DNA of 64,000 bases from GCA-2693325 sp964011675. Its GTDB lineage: Bacteria > Latescibacterota > UBA2968 > UBA8231. The DNA is taken from positions 62,001-126,000 of the forward strand of contig CAXGPR010000002.1 of NCBI GenBank assembly GCA_964011675.1, in the 5' to 3' direction. The notes under the pieces are model-generated. The model ran no database searches. It saw nothing but the letters and a program-made list of their open reading frames with translations, and was not told the origin of the DNA. Positions 9,396 through 19,007 of this stretch are shown here, piece after piece. The first letter of the stretch is position 1, and each line of letters opens with the position of its first letter. Position numbers and translations under genes: made by a program.

Positions 9396-10465
9396 GGGGT
9401 AGACTCGACTGTGATAAAACCCATTTCTGACGGTTGTATCTGTAGCCCATCGACCATAAGAGTACCTCCGGCAGCTACTCTTTCGCCTGGGTTGAGGCCA
9501 TCTGAGATCAGAAAGAGTCCGTCGGGGAGTTCAAGACCTATCGATACCAAACGCCGAGTGAGAAATGCGTTTCCCTCCTTCTCTTCAACCACGTATGCAT
9601 ACGTGGTTCCAGCGAACGACCGCAATGCGTTTTCGCTGACCAAAACGCCGCGAATCTTTCTGGTGGTTAGCAGCTTAATAGACGCCAATGCACCAAACGA
9701 GCGACGGACTCTGTTAGGAGCTTCTAACTCAACGATATATCGACGTGACTGAGGGTCTGCTAACTGCGTAAATGAGCGCAGGGTTGTTTCGAATGGCGCG
9801 CTGCCATCGCTGGGTGTGACGAGTCCTGGAAGGCCTACCTCTAACCACAGAACTTCTTTAGCGGAGACGTTCGCGCGTACGATTAGGGTATCAGTGCTAG
9901 CTATGTGCACAAGTGGATGACCTGCTGCTACAGTTTGACCAACCTCGCCGCGTATAGCTGAGATCTCGCCACTGAACGGTGCTTGCAGCACTGTTTTCTT
10001 GAGATCTAATTGCGCTATTTTTAACGCCGTTTTTGCTGATCTCTTGTGCGCATTGGCGCTGTCCTTATCAAACGTGGCTCGCTGCAGCTCTTCTTCTGTC
10101 GCCGTGTCATCTCTGTAGAGTCTGTTTATGCGTTGCCAAGTTTGATTTGCCAAGAGCGCGCGGCTTCGCGCCGCGTTTAGTTCGGCGTCGCGCTGCATTC
10201 GCTGCAGCACATATCGCTGTGGGTCTATCTGAAATAAGGTGTCACCTTGACTAACGCGTGCTCCAATCTGCACTCGGCGTTCTGTTAGGACACCGCTCAC
10301 TTCAGCTGAGAGAGCGGTCTGGCGATGGGGGTTCAGTGTGCCGTCGAGGTAGAGTTCGCGCGTCATGAACTTCTCCTGCAGCTGAATTACATCGACGCGC
10401 GGTAGCTCGCTCGCTTCTGTCATGGAAGGCAAAAGGAGTGCGAATAGAAAGAAGATCCGTGCCAT
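9392..10465 (-). CDS. RND efflux periplasmic adaptor (membrane fusion protein)
   Basis: About 357 residues from the ATG at 10465, chosen because it starts directly with a signal peptide (MARIFFLFALLLPSMTEA). A GTG at 10555 in the same frame would add 30 residues ahead of that peptide and looks less likely. The protein shows the adaptor layout: first barrel-sandwich half with GTLNPHRQTALSAEVSGVL, an alpha hairpin (~115-170), the second half LQAPFSGEISAIRGEVGQTV, then beta-barrel and membrane-proximal domains. It joins the inner-membrane pump encoded by the overlapping downstream gene to an outer-membrane channel. Substrate unknown. Confidence 0.9.
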   Translation of the reverse strand: MARIFFLFALLLPSMTEASELPRVDVIQLQEKFMTRELYLDGTLNPHRQTALSAEVSGVLTERRVQIGARVSQGDTLFQIDPQRYVLQRMQRDAELNAARSRALLANQTWQRINRLYRDDTATEEELQRATFDKDSANAHKRSAKTALKIAQLDLKKTVLQAPFSGEISAIRGEVGQTVAAGHPLVHIASTDTLIVRANVSAKEVLWLEVGLPGLVTPSDGSAPFETTLRSFTQLADPQSRRYIVELEAPNRVRRSFGALASIKLLTTRKIRGVLVSENALRSFAGTTYAYVVEEKEGNAFLTRRLVSIGLELPDGLFLISDGLNPGERVAAGGTLMVDGLQIQPSEMGFITVESTP

Positions 10466-10591
10466 GTGTGAAACTCGATAGGAAGCGATTAGGTGTGCGA
10501 AAAATACATTTAGACCAATTGACGATATTCTAAAAGCGGTAGATAATTCAAGCACGCGTCCCCCAACGCTTGTATGATGCCCTAGTATGAG

Positions 10592-12118
10592 CTACTTATA
10601 CCGTTTCATTTGGCCAATCTGTAGTCGATTCCAGTACTCGTTGAGTCTATCTTTTATCTGCCTGCTCAACAGGATACCGCCGATGATATTGGGGAAGGCC
10701 ATGCTGAGAATCATGAGGTCGGAAAAATCTATCACGTTTTGGAGTTGAGTCACCGCGCCTACAAAGACGAAAAAAACGAAAAGAAGTCGAAAGACAATCA
10801 TCGATCCCGTGCCAAATAGGTATTCCCAAGCACGCTCTCCGTAGTATTCCCAAGAGATCATTGTAGAGTAGGCAAAGAGACAGATAACAATGGCCAGCAC
10901 ATACTCTGCTCCTGGAATAACCGAGCCAAAGGCCGTAGCCGTCATTTCAGCGCCCTTCCCCTGCAGGGCGGGGTCTTGATATACGCCCGTTAGCATGACC
11001 ACGAGGGCTGTCATGGTGCATATGACGATGGTGTCGATAAAGGGGCCAATCATCGCGACAATCCCTTCGCGTGCAGCCTCTTCAGTCTTGGCCGCAGAGT
11101 GGGCTATTGCCGCTGAACCGATGCCGGCTTCGTTCGAAAAGGCTGCTCGCGTGATTCCTGTGACCATGATGCCAAGCACGCCGCCGTAAACTGCATCGCC
11201 GCTAAAGGCTTGGCTAATTACCAGTGCAAAAATGGTGGGAACTTGTTCGATATTGGACAGGATAATAAATAACGCACTCGCGACGTATAGCAGACACATA
11301 GCAGGCACTAAACGAGAGGTCACGCCTGCTATGCGTTGTATGCCTCCGATGATGACGATGCCTACTAAGATGGCTAATATCATGCCAACAAGCCAATTGT
11401 ATTCTTTAAAGAAAGGGCTGAGCGTACCCAATGCCTCCAAGGTCTGGTTGGATTGGAACATGTTTCCACCACCGAGTGATCCACCTATGCAAAGCAGTGC
11501 AAATAGCATAGCGAGCGTTCGGCCCAGCGCTTTGAGCCCACGCATTTCCAGTCCCTTCTCCAGGTAGTACATGGGTCCGCCGGCCACACGTCCGTCTGGG
11601 TGGATGTCGCGATACATGATTGCCAGCGTGCAGGATGCAAGTTTAGAAGACATGCCGAAGATGGCGGTGATAATCATCCAGACCAGCGCGCCTGGTCCGC
11701 CCGTTCCAATGGCTACGGCTACTCCGGCAATATTACCCAGACCTATGGTAGCAGAGAGCGCACTGGTCAACGCTTTGAAGTGAGAAATCTCGCCTGGGTC
11801 ATCTGGATCGTCATACAGGCCGCGAATCACATCGATGGAGTGGCCGAAAGCCCGTATGGAAAAGAAACCGAAAAACAGCGTGTAGTAGATACCGCCGATA
11901 AGAAGAACGCCTACGACAAGCGGAACGCCCGTTCCAAAATCGAAGAGTAGTATGGACGCTAGGAACCCCACGGTTCCGCCTAGGATGGAATCGACTTCAG
12001 CTAACCATCCTTGAACCCAATTGTCTTGCTCCGGTTCCTGTGCAAACGCTGGAAGTGCCGCGAATAGGGTTAGGAAAAGAGCACAGAAAGCAGGTGGAAT
12101 TCGCATATGAGAGTGCAT
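10592..12118 (-). CDS. Sodium:alanine (AGCS family) symporter
   Basis: 508 residues from the ATG at 12118, which has GGAG about 8 nt upstream. An in-frame start at 12232 would add 38 residues of poor quality. After a signal-peptide-like first helix (ALFLTLFAALPAFAQ) come about ten membrane segments. The family signature SNEAGIGSAAIAHSAAKT is present. AGCS proteins take up alanine or glycine with Na+ (sometimes H+), which would use the sodium gradient made by the Na+-NQR encoded just beyond the neighbouring receptor gene. The N-terminal extension is unusual for the family but is seen in some members. It is cotranscribed with, or simply follows, the TonB receptor (122 nt gap). Confidence 0.93.
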   Translation of the reverse strand: MHSHMRIPPAFCALFLTLFAALPAFAQEPEQDNWVQGWLAEVDSILGGTVGFLASILLFDFGTGVPLVVGVLLIGGIYYTLFFGFFSIRAFGHSIDVIRGLYDDPDDPGEISHFKALTSALSATIGLGNIAGVAVAIGTGGPGALVWMIITAIFGMSSKLASCTLAIMYRDIHPDGRVAGGPMYYLEKGLEMRGLKALGRTLAMLFALLCIGGSLGGGNMFQSNQTLEALGTLSPFFKEYNWLVGMILAILVGIVIIGGIQRIAGVTSRLVPAMCLLYVASALFIILSNIEQVPTIFALVISQAFSGDAVYGGVLGIMVTGITRAAFSNEAGIGSAAIAHSAAKTEEAAREGIVAMIGPFIDTIVICTMTALVVMLTGVYQDPALQGKGAEMTATAFGSVIPGAEYVLAIVICLFAYSTMISWEYYGERAWEYLFGTGSMIVFRLLFVFFVFVGAVTQLQNVIDFSDLMILSMAFPNIIGGILLSRQIKDRLNEYWNRLQIGQMKRYK

Positions 12119-12240
12119 TTTTTTCTCCGTTGCTGTGCGGCTGACTATTTGTTCGATCGGGCACGTAGCGCGCTGGAAGAGTGCTCTAAATACCCATCGG
12201 GGAATGATATATAGGCTTACGTACGGGAGCAAGCTGCTTT

Positions 12241-14106
12241 TTACAGGTTTGATACCGTTTCCACGGTGAACCAGCGACCTGGCATCGGCACGCCGGGAAT
12301 CTCTTCATACTGTATGTCAGTCAGGTTGTCGATCCGTAAACGCACTTGGCCGTAAGGCATACTTCGGCTGATCGTTAGGCATGACACGCCGTAATCTTTC
12401 TCTGTTGTGTATTGGCGAAAGTCATAATGCCAACGCGCGTGCATGCCTGCGGGTAAATGGTGAGTTAAATGTATGCTGATTTGCTGGCGTGGTTGCGTGA
12501 ATACATACTTGGACTCAAGACCCTCTGCTAATCTGCGCGTTTTGTTGTTCCAGGCATAGCTAAACGATGGTGAAAATGCATTCCAACGATGATAGGATAA
12601 ATCGATGAGCGTACCTACAGTACGTATCTTTCCCAGATTTTTCGCTTCAAATAGCGTGTCTGACCGCACATTTTTTATGTAATCGATTAGGTTGTTTTCA
12701 TAACGGGCGTACGCATGACCCTGCAGATGTAAGTGGGATTGCAGTGTGGTTACTATAACTGCCTCATAAGTCCAAGCGCGCTCAGCGTTGAGTGATGGAT
12801 TACCAATGTTCTGGCCTCGTCTTAGTTCAGATCGGGGCACGTGCTTATTGTAATTCTGTTCTGTGAAAGATGGAGCGCGAAAGGCGCGTCCTAAGCCAAG
12901 AGATAATCGTCCAGTTTGTAGCTTACGTGCTAGGCTTACAGAAGGGGAAAACTCCATGTCGTATGTATTGCTGTAGTCAACTCGTGCGCTTGTTTTGACA
13001 AGCCACTCATCAATTGGATGAGACGATTCTGCGAAAAGCGCGCCGCGTCGTTGTGCGTGTTCACCCAGATTATTGCTGTCAATCTGAAGGTAACTCAGCT
13101 CACCGCCCCAGAGTATTTGTCCCTCTCTCCAGGGTTGAATTAAGTGCGTTTCTAAGGTCATCGATTCGTTTATATGGCGGTTTTCATAAGCGCTTGGGTT
13201 GTCGCGCCATAGAACAAATCGATCTCGGTGTCGCCTATAGGACATTCGACTGTTCAAAAGCTTATTGGAGCGGAGACGCCTTTGATACTGTGCGTTTCCC
13301 AGCCAGATTCTAGTCCATTCCTTGGAGGGGTAAGGGGCATAGAAATCTTTTGCTCCGAAGGCCTTGTCTTCTACGCCACCGATCAACTTGAGTTCGCCTG
13401 ATAAAAGCGGTAAGCGAAGCCTAGTCAACAGGTGATCAATGTCGAATTCTGTCGTATCGCGATAGCCGTCGGAGCGCTCTTTTCCGACGCTGAATGAGAT
13501 ATCACCCCATTCTCTCTTCCAGTTGTAACGAACTGTCGCTCGTTGTGCTACGGCGGCAACGTCGCTGTTTGTTTTTGCTTTTCCCCACAGGGAGGACAAC
13601 GCAACGTGTCGCTGTGGGACAGTGTGTGGAACGAGATTAACAACGCCGCCAAATGCATCAGGACCGTGTACTGCAGAACCCGCTCCGTAAACAATTTCTA
13701 CTCGCTGTAGATCCTGCGGCCTGAGGGGCAAGTTCAACGTGTGATGACCTGTTTGCGGGTCGTTCACGCGCATGCCATCTACCATCACCATTACTTGACT
13801 GTAGGTGGCACCTGCCATTTCTAAGTCGGTTTGTACTCCTATCGGGCCGCGCGTTCTCGAGTGAATGCCAGGTATTGCGTTTAAAAGTTCGGCAATACTG
13901 TGTGCTCCTATTCGTGCAATCTCTGCGCTGTCGAGCACGGCTACAAGCCTGTTAGTCCCTTGTGAACTGGGAAGACGTGAAGCGCTTACATAGATGGTAT
14001 CCATCTGATAGGTTTGTCCGAAACCTGTATTAACCATACCGATCAGCAAGAGGATACACCATAAATATACTCGGCATATCGAGATAGCTTTCACTTGTTT
14101 TGCCAT
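12241..14106 (-). CDS. TonB-dependent outer-membrane receptor
   Basis: 621 residues: signal peptide 1-31 (ends GMVNTGFGQ), a TonB-box-like DTIYVSASR right after it, a plug domain (SIAELLNAIPGIHSRTRG, VMVDGMRVNDPQTGHH, VEIVYGAGSAVHGPDAFGG) and a 22-strand-type barrel rich in alternating aromatic residues. Size and plug resemble BtuB-like receptors, but no B12 genes or cobalamin riboswitch-like leader are nearby, so I do not assign a substrate. It would import a scarce compound across the outer membrane with TonB energy. No TonB/ExbBD genes are in the window. It is divergent from nqrA. Confidence 0.88.
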   Translation of the reverse strand: MAKQVKAISICRVYLWCILLLIGMVNTGFGQTYQMDTIYVSASRLPSSQGTNRLVAVLDSAEIARIGAHSIAELLNAIPGIHSRTRGPIGVQTDLEMAGATYSQVMVMVDGMRVNDPQTGHHTLNLPLRPQDLQRVEIVYGAGSAVHGPDAFGGVVNLVPHTVPQRHVALSSLWGKAKTNSDVAAVAQRATVRYNWKREWGDISFSVGKERSDGYRDTTEFDIDHLLTRLRLPLLSGELKLIGGVEDKAFGAKDFYAPYPSKEWTRIWLGNAQYQRRLRSNKLLNSRMSYRRHRDRFVLWRDNPSAYENRHINESMTLETHLIQPWREGQILWGGELSYLQIDSNNLGEHAQRRGALFAESSHPIDEWLVKTSARVDYSNTYDMEFSPSVSLARKLQTGRLSLGLGRAFRAPSFTEQNYNKHVPRSELRRGQNIGNPSLNAERAWTYEAVIVTTLQSHLHLQGHAYARYENNLIDYIKNVRSDTLFEAKNLGKIRTVGTLIDLSYHRWNAFSPSFSYAWNNKTRRLAEGLESKYVFTQPRQQISIHLTHHLPAGMHARWHYDFRQYTTEKDYGVSCLTISRSMPYGQVRLRIDNLTDIQYEEIPGVPMPGRWFTVETVSNL

Positions 14107-14247
14107 TGTCTAATCCACTGGTTACGATATGTTCTATTTTAAGCAGAAAACAAAGCTATAACTGTGTGGTCAACTTGCCAAATATATCGTTTTCTGCTAC
14201 TGATAGATAGGTGGAATGTGCTATTGCTTGTGCGCTTTCTGCCTGCC

Positions 14248-14276
14248 TTGACAGACCGCGGATGCAGGTTTAAACT
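14248..14276 (+). promoter_or_regulatory. Sigma-70-type promoter for the nqr operon
   Basis: TTGACA at 14248-14253 (perfect -35), a 17-nt spacer, and TAAACT at 14271-14276 (4 of 6 matches to -10). It sits about 90 nt upstream of the nqrA start and points toward it. It is the only strong pair I see in the 262-nt divergent gap. Confidence 0.6.
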
Positions 14277-14368
14277 AGTGCTCCTGAAAGGTCTCAAATC
14301 TGGCCCAGTCACATAAATTGGGGCCGCTCTATATGGCCTCTTTTACAAGGAGATCGTTTTCTCTATTT

Positions 14369-15715
14369 ATGCAAAGCAGTCGCATTACAATAAAGAAAGG
14401 CCTTGATCTGCCGATCGAGGGTGCGCCCGAACAGGTGGTAGGTGAAGGCGCCGCCGTAAGCCAAGTTGCCGTAATTGGTTCGGATTACAACGGGATGAGG
14501 CCGACAATGGCCGTTAAAGAGGGCGACGAAGTGGCTTTGGGCCAGTTGCTCTTCGAAGACAAAAAAACACCCGGTGTTCGACATACTTCTCCTGCCAGCG
14601 GAAAAGTAGTTGCAATAAATCGCGGTGCAAAGCGTTTTCTTCAGTCAGTAGTTATCGAACTGAGTGGGGACGCGGAAGAGCAGTTCGAACAATTCTCCGA
14701 CACAGCGCCTGATCAACTCGGCCGCGAACAGATACGCGAGAAGCTAATTCACTCCGGTTTGTGGACAGCTCTGCGTACGCGCCCCTACAGTAAAGTTCCC
14801 TCTCCAGAAACTACCCCCCATTCCATTTTCGTCACTGCAATAGATACAAACCCATTATCTGCCAACCCGCAAGTAGTGCTGGTAGAAGGTGAAGATGACT
14901 TTACCTTGGGTATACAGATTCTGAGCAAATTGAGTGATGGTCCCACTTATTTGTGCAAGGCGCCCGGTGCTGCTATAAGCGGTGGAGATGGGCAAGAGGT
15001 TGAGTTTGCCGGTCCGCATCCAGCAGGTCTGCCCGGGACACACATTCACTTCGTTGATCCGGTCGGGTTAGGGAAGACTGTCTGGCACATCAATTATCAA
15101 GATGTTATCGCCATCGGCAAATTATTCTCTACAAACCGACTATCCGTAGAACGCGTCATCGCACTGGCTGGTCCGCAGGTAGAGCACCCGCGTCTGGTCC
15201 GCACGCGCTTGGGGGCACGGCTTAGTGAACTGACAGCTAGCCAGTTGAAAACAGGGGAAAATCGGATCATCTCTGGTTCGATTCTCTCGGGTCGTGCTGC
15301 TGTTGGTCCGTTCGATTTTTTAGGTCGCTACCATTTACAGGTTGCGGTTTTAGCTGAAGGACGAGAGCGCGAATTTCTTGGTTGGCAAAAGCCAGGGATT
15401 GACAAGTTTTCTGTTAAAAATGTTTTTGCATCCAAACTTTTCCCCGGTAAACTTTTCAACTTCACGACCTCCATAGAGGGCAGCGATCGAGCACTGGTGC
15501 CAATAAGCTCTTACGAGAAAGTAATGCCGCTCGACGTTGTTCCGGTTTTTCTTCTTCGTTCTCTGATAACGGGAGACACAGAGCAGGCACAGCTCTTAGG
15601 AGCGTTAGAGCTAGATGAAGAAGATTTAGGTTTGTGTTCGTTTGTATGTCCAGGTAAGCACGAATTCGGACCGCTTTTGCGGAAAAATCTCGAACAGATC
15701 GAATTGGAAGGATAG
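14369..15715 (+). CDS. nqrA: Na+-translocating NADH:quinone oxidoreductase subunit A
   Basis: 448 residues from the ATG at 14369. This start gives the canonical N-terminus ITIKKGLDLPIEGAP, and the family is ~446 residues long. In-frame ATG 14333 and TTG 14318 upstream would add 12-17 residues; an AAGGAGA at 14347 is rather far (15 nt) from 14369, so the exact start is not certain. NqrA is the cytoplasmic, RnfC-related subunit involved in quinone binding in the six-subunit Na+ pump that oxidises NADH and reduces quinone. It lacks the 4Fe-4S motifs of RnfC, which supports NQR over RNF. First gene of nqrABCDEF. Confidence 0.95.
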   Translation: MQSSRITIKKGLDLPIEGAPEQVVGEGAAVSQVAVIGSDYNGMRPTMAVKEGDEVALGQLLFEDKKTPGVRHTSPASGKVVAINRGAKRFLQSVVIELSGDAEEQFEQFSDTAPDQLGREQIREKLIHSGLWTALRTRPYSKVPSPETTPHSIFVTAIDTNPLSANPQVVLVEGEDDFTLGIQILSKLSDGPTYLCKAPGAAISGGDGQEVEFAGPHPAGLPGTHIHFVDPVGLGKTVWHINYQDVIAIGKLFSTNRLSVERVIALAGPQVEHPRLVRTRLGARLSELTASQLKTGENRIISGSILSGRAAVGPFDFLGRYHLQVAVLAEGREREFLGWQKPGIDKFSVKNVFASKLFPGKLFNFTTSIEGSDRALVPISSYEKVMPLDVVPVFLLRSLITGDTEQAQLLGALELDEEDLGLCSFVCPGKHEFGPLLRKNLEQIELEG

Positions 15716-15724
15716 AAGAGCAAG

Positions 15725-16942
15725 ATGAAGCTGCTGCGAGACTTATTGGATCAAGCCGAACCGCTTTTTCACAAGGGTGGGCCCTTGGAAAAAGGATACG
15801 CGCTGTATGAAGCCGCTGACACTTTTCTCTATACTCCGGGGAAAGTGACAAACGGTCCAACGCACGTGCGAGATAGTATCGATCTTAAACGCACGATGAT
15901 AATGGTTGTTGTCGCTTTGCTTCCCTGCATATTCATGGCTTTTTGGAATACCGGATATCAAGCCAATCTTGCGATGCAAGAAATGGGTCTTACCACAGCT
16001 GGAGGTTGGCGTGGTGTGGTCATGGACATTATCGGACTTGGCTACTCACCATCGAACTTCATCGTAAACATGATACACGGAGCGCTCTACTTTCTTCCCG
16101 TCTTCATCGTGTGTAACGCTGTTGGTGGCTTGTGGGAAGGGCTTTTTGCTACCTTACGTGGTCATGAAATCAACGAGGGCTTCTTGGTTACTGGTATGTT
16201 ATTTCCGCTGACTTTACCACCGACCATTCCTCTATGGCAGGTTGCCGTGGGTATTAGTTTCGGTGTTGTCGTCGGCAAAGAAGTCTTCGGTGGCACAGGT
16301 AAAAACTTCCTTAACCCTGCATTGACAGGTCGCGCTTTCCTCTACTTTGCATATCCTGCTGCAATTAGTGGAAATGCTGTTTGGGTTGGTGCTGATAGTT
16401 ACACAATGGCGACGCCCTTGGGTGACGGGGCAGAAAGTGGTATGAGTGCCGTTCGTGAATCCATGTCTTTGATGGATGCATTTTTGGGGGTAATTCCTGG
16501 GTCTATGGGAGAGACTTCTGCACTGGCTTGTCTCATCGGCGCCGCAATACTGATTGCGACTGGTATAGGTTCATGGCGTATCATTTTGAGCATGACACTG
16601 TCAACATTTATTTTCGCTGAACTGCTACACATGATCGGTAGTGACACCAATCCCATGTTTGAAATGAACGGGTTGTGGCATATGGCCGTTGGCAGCTTCG
16701 CTTTCGGTTGCGTTTTCATGGCTACAGACCCCGTATCGTCGTCTATGACAGAGAGAGGTCGCTGGTTTTACGGTGCATTAATTGGCGTTATGACAGTTCT
16801 TATCCGAGTTATAAACCCTGCGTTTCCAGAAGGGGTTATGTTAGCCATCCTATTCGGTAATGTTTTTGCTCCGGTAATTGACTACGTTGTTGTGAATGCC
16901 AATATTAAGAGGCGTCTGGCTCGCACAGTCGTTAGTGGTTAA
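15725..16942 (+). CDS. nqrB: Na+-NQR subunit B
   Basis: 405 residues with about ten membrane segments. NqrB holds covalently bound FMN, riboflavin and a channel for Na+. The flavinylation threonine is normally in an S-G-A-T motif. Here the aligned spot reads SYTMATPLGDG (Thr230), so the motif is T-M-A-T, an odd variant. The segment GKNFLNPALTGRAFLYFAYP is typical of the family. It starts 9 nt after nqrA and is followed 12 nt later by nqrC. Confidence 0.96.
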   Translation: MKLLRDLLDQAEPLFHKGGPLEKGYALYEAADTFLYTPGKVTNGPTHVRDSIDLKRTMIMVVVALLPCIFMAFWNTGYQANLAMQEMGLTTAGGWRGVVMDIIGLGYSPSNFIVNMIHGALYFLPVFIVCNAVGGLWEGLFATLRGHEINEGFLVTGMLFPLTLPPTIPLWQVAVGISFGVVVGKEVFGGTGKNFLNPALTGRAFLYFAYPAAISGNAVWVGADSYTMATPLGDGAESGMSAVRESMSLMDAFLGVIPGSMGETSALACLIGAAILIATGIGSWRIILSMTLSTFIFAELLHMIGSDTNPMFEMNGLWHMAVGSFAFGCVFMATDPVSSSMTERGRWFYGALIGVMTVLIRVINPAFPEGVMLAILFGNVFAPVIDYVVVNANIKRRLARTVVSG

Positions 16943-16954
16943 AGGGAGGTTAAC

Positions 16955-17743
16955 GTGGCACAAGATACAGTAGGAAAAACGTTTGGTGTTGCACTTGGTG
17001 TTTGTTTGGTGTGCTCTATTCTCGTTTCGGCTGCCGCAGTGTCTCTCAAGCCCACACAAGAGGAAAACAAGGCGTTAGATAAGAAGCGCAACATCTTGAT
17101 GGCCGCTGGTCTTTTGAAGGCAGGTGAGAGCGCAGGGGCTGATCGAGTCATTGAGTTGTATGAAAACGTGCAAGCGCGTGTCGTTGACCTATCGACTGGA
17201 AACTACACGGACGTTGACCCCGATGTATTTGACGCGCGCAGGGCTGCTCTTGACCCAGAACAAAGCGAAGAAATTCCGCTAGACAAAGACTTGGCGAAGA
17301 TTAAGCGTCGAGCCAAACTGTCAGATGTGTATGTCATTTCTGAGGGAGATCGAGTAAGGAAAGTAATCGTTCCAGTGTGCGGAAAGGGTTTATGGTCGAC
17401 GCTCTACGGCTTTTTGGCTCTAGATACTAAAGATCTCAACACAATTCGGGGTTTGGTATTTTATGAACACCTTGAGACTCCTGGGTTGGGAGGGGAAGTG
17501 GATAATCCGAACTGGAAGGCTCTCTGGGACGGAAAGAAAGCGTATGGCGATGATGGTGAAGTAAAAATTGATGTGCTCAAGGGAAAGGTCGTGCCCGGTA
17601 ATCCTAATGAGCAATACCAGGTTGATGGGCTGTCTGGAGCGACAATAACTGCGCGCGGGGTCAAATACATGTTGGAGTATTGGTTGGGCGAAGAGGGTTT
17701 CGCTTCTTACCTCGATAGACTTCGCGAGCAAGGAGTAAGCTGA
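16955..17743 (+). CDS. nqrC: Na+-NQR subunit C
   Basis: 262 residues from a GTG preceded by GGGAGG. One N-terminal membrane helix (~8-28) anchors a periplasmic FMN-binding domain. The ApbE flavinylation motif SGAT is intact at 227-230 (VDGLSGATITARG), with Thr230 as the attachment residue. ETPGLGGEVDNPNWK is another family hallmark. It passes electrons from the NqrF iron-sulfur relay toward NqrB. No ApbE gene is in the window, so the flavin transferase must be elsewhere. Confidence 0.96.
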   Translation: MAQDTVGKTFGVALGVCLVCSILVSAAAVSLKPTQEENKALDKKRNILMAAGLLKAGESAGADRVIELYENVQARVVDLSTGNYTDVDPDVFDARRAALDPEQSEEIPLDKDLAKIKRRAKLSDVYVISEGDRVRKVIVPVCGKGLWSTLYGFLALDTKDLNTIRGLVFYEHLETPGLGGEVDNPNWKALWDGKKAYGDDGEVKIDVLKGKVVPGNPNEQYQVDGLSGATITARGVKYMLEYWLGEEGFASYLDRLREQGVS

Positions 17744-17744
17744 A

Positions 17745-18371
17745 ATGGCTGACAAGGCGAAAGACGTACTGTTCAACCCGCTTTTCAATGACAATCCGAT
17801 CGCATTGCAAATTCTGGGAATTTGCTCGGCACTGGCCGTGACGACCAAAATGGAAACGTCGATCACAATGTCTTTGGCTGTAATGTTTGTCTTGTCAATG
17901 TCGAACACAGCTGTGAGTTTGATCCGCAACATTATTCCTAACAGCATACGTATTATAGTGCAGATGACTATAATTGCATCTCTTGTGATTATCGTTGACC
18001 AATTTTTACGTGCTTTCGCTTTCGATACGAGCAAGCAACTTTCTGTTTTTGTTAGCCTCATCATTACCAATTGTATTGTTATGGGACGTGCAGAAGCATT
18101 TGCTATGAAAAACGGCCCTGTGATGAGTTTTATGGACGGTTTAGGGAATGCCATAGGGTACAGCGCGATTTTACTTGTCGTTGGATTTTTCCGTGAACTG
18201 TTTGGTTCAGGTAAGTTATTTGGTGTAGAGATGTTTACTCTGTCGACTGAGGGCGGTTGGTATGAACCCAATGGTATGATGCTGCTGCCTCCAAGCGCTT
18301 TCTTCCTAATTGGTTTTATTATTTGGATATTGCGCGCGATTAAGACCGAACAGATTGAAGAGGAAAATTAG
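17745..18371 (+). CDS. nqrD: Na+-NQR subunit D
   Basis: 208 residues, six predicted membrane helices in the NqrD/RnfE fold (NPLFNDNPIALQILGICSAL; ITNCIVMGRAEAFAMKN). NqrD pairs with NqrE as an inverted-topology dimer that carries an Fe centre between conserved cysteines; Cys in LGICSAL and in ITNCIV fit this. It starts 1 nt after the nqrC stop, so translation is coupled. Confidence 0.96.
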   Translation: MADKAKDVLFNPLFNDNPIALQILGICSALAVTTKMETSITMSLAVMFVLSMSNTAVSLIRNIIPNSIRIIVQMTIIASLVIIVDQFLRAFAFDTSKQLSVFVSLIITNCIVMGRAEAFAMKNGPVMSFMDGLGNAIGYSAILLVVGFFRELFGSGKLFGVEMFTLSTEGGWYEPNGMMLLPPSAFFLIGFIIWILRAIKTEQIEEEN

Positions 18372-18374
18372 ACG

Positions 18375-18983
18375 ATGGAAGTTTATCTGAGCATTCTCAT
18401 GAAGTCGATCTTTGTCGAGAACTTGGCGCTGTCTTTTTTCCTCGGTATGTGCACATTCTTAGCAGTTTCAAAGAACGTGAGCACGGCATTTGGTTTGAGC
18501 ATCGCAGTCATAGTCGTTCAGTTGATAACCATACCGGCCAACAACTTGATTTATCAGTATTTGCTCAAAGAAGATGCACTGGCTTGGGCTGGACTCACTG
18601 GGGTCGATTTGACGTTTATCGGCCTCATCAGTTACATCGGCATAATCGCTGCAATGGTGCAGATCCTTGAGATGTTTCTCGATCGGTTTGTGCCTGCACT
18701 ATACAATGCTTTAGGTATATTCTTGCCATTAATAACTGTAAACTGCGCTATTCTTGGTGGTTCATTATTCATGGTTGAACGGGATTACAATCTGGCTGAA
18801 AGCGCAGTATTTGGTTTGGGATCTGGAATCGGATGGGGATTAGCGATTGTAGCCCTTGCAGGGTTGCGTGAGAAAATGAAGTATAGCGATGTCCCACCGC
18901 CTCTGCGTGGCTTGGGCATCACATTCATTACGGTTGGCTTAATGTCATTGGCCTTTATGTCTTTTTCCGGTATACAGCTTTAA
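18375..18983 (+). CDS. nqrE: Na+-NQR subunit E
   Basis: 202 residues, six membrane helices, NqrE/RnfA fold. Key segments are IFVENLALSFFLGMCTFLAV and LITVNCAILGGSLFM, each with a cysteine expected to ligate the intramembrane Fe together with NqrD. It lies 3 nt after nqrD. Typical length for the family (~198). Confidence 0.96.
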   Translation: MEVYLSILMKSIFVENLALSFFLGMCTFLAVSKNVSTAFGLSIAVIVVQLITIPANNLIYQYLLKEDALAWAGLTGVDLTFIGLISYIGIIAAMVQILEMFLDRFVPALYNALGIFLPLITVNCAILGGSLFMVERDYNLAESAVFGLGSGIGWGLAIVALAGLREKMKYSDVPPPLRGLGITFITVGLMSLAFMSFSGIQL

Positions 18984-19007
18984 TATTGAGGAGCAACGAG
19001 TTATAAA

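Noticed and set aside
14107..14317. Cobalamin riboswitch upstream of the TonB receptor
   Set aside because: No B12-box-like sequence or matching fold was found on the minus strand of the gap.
17420..18271. A 283-codon minus-strand open frame across nqrC/nqrD
   Set aside because: It is antisense to two certain Na+-NQR genes and spans their junction.
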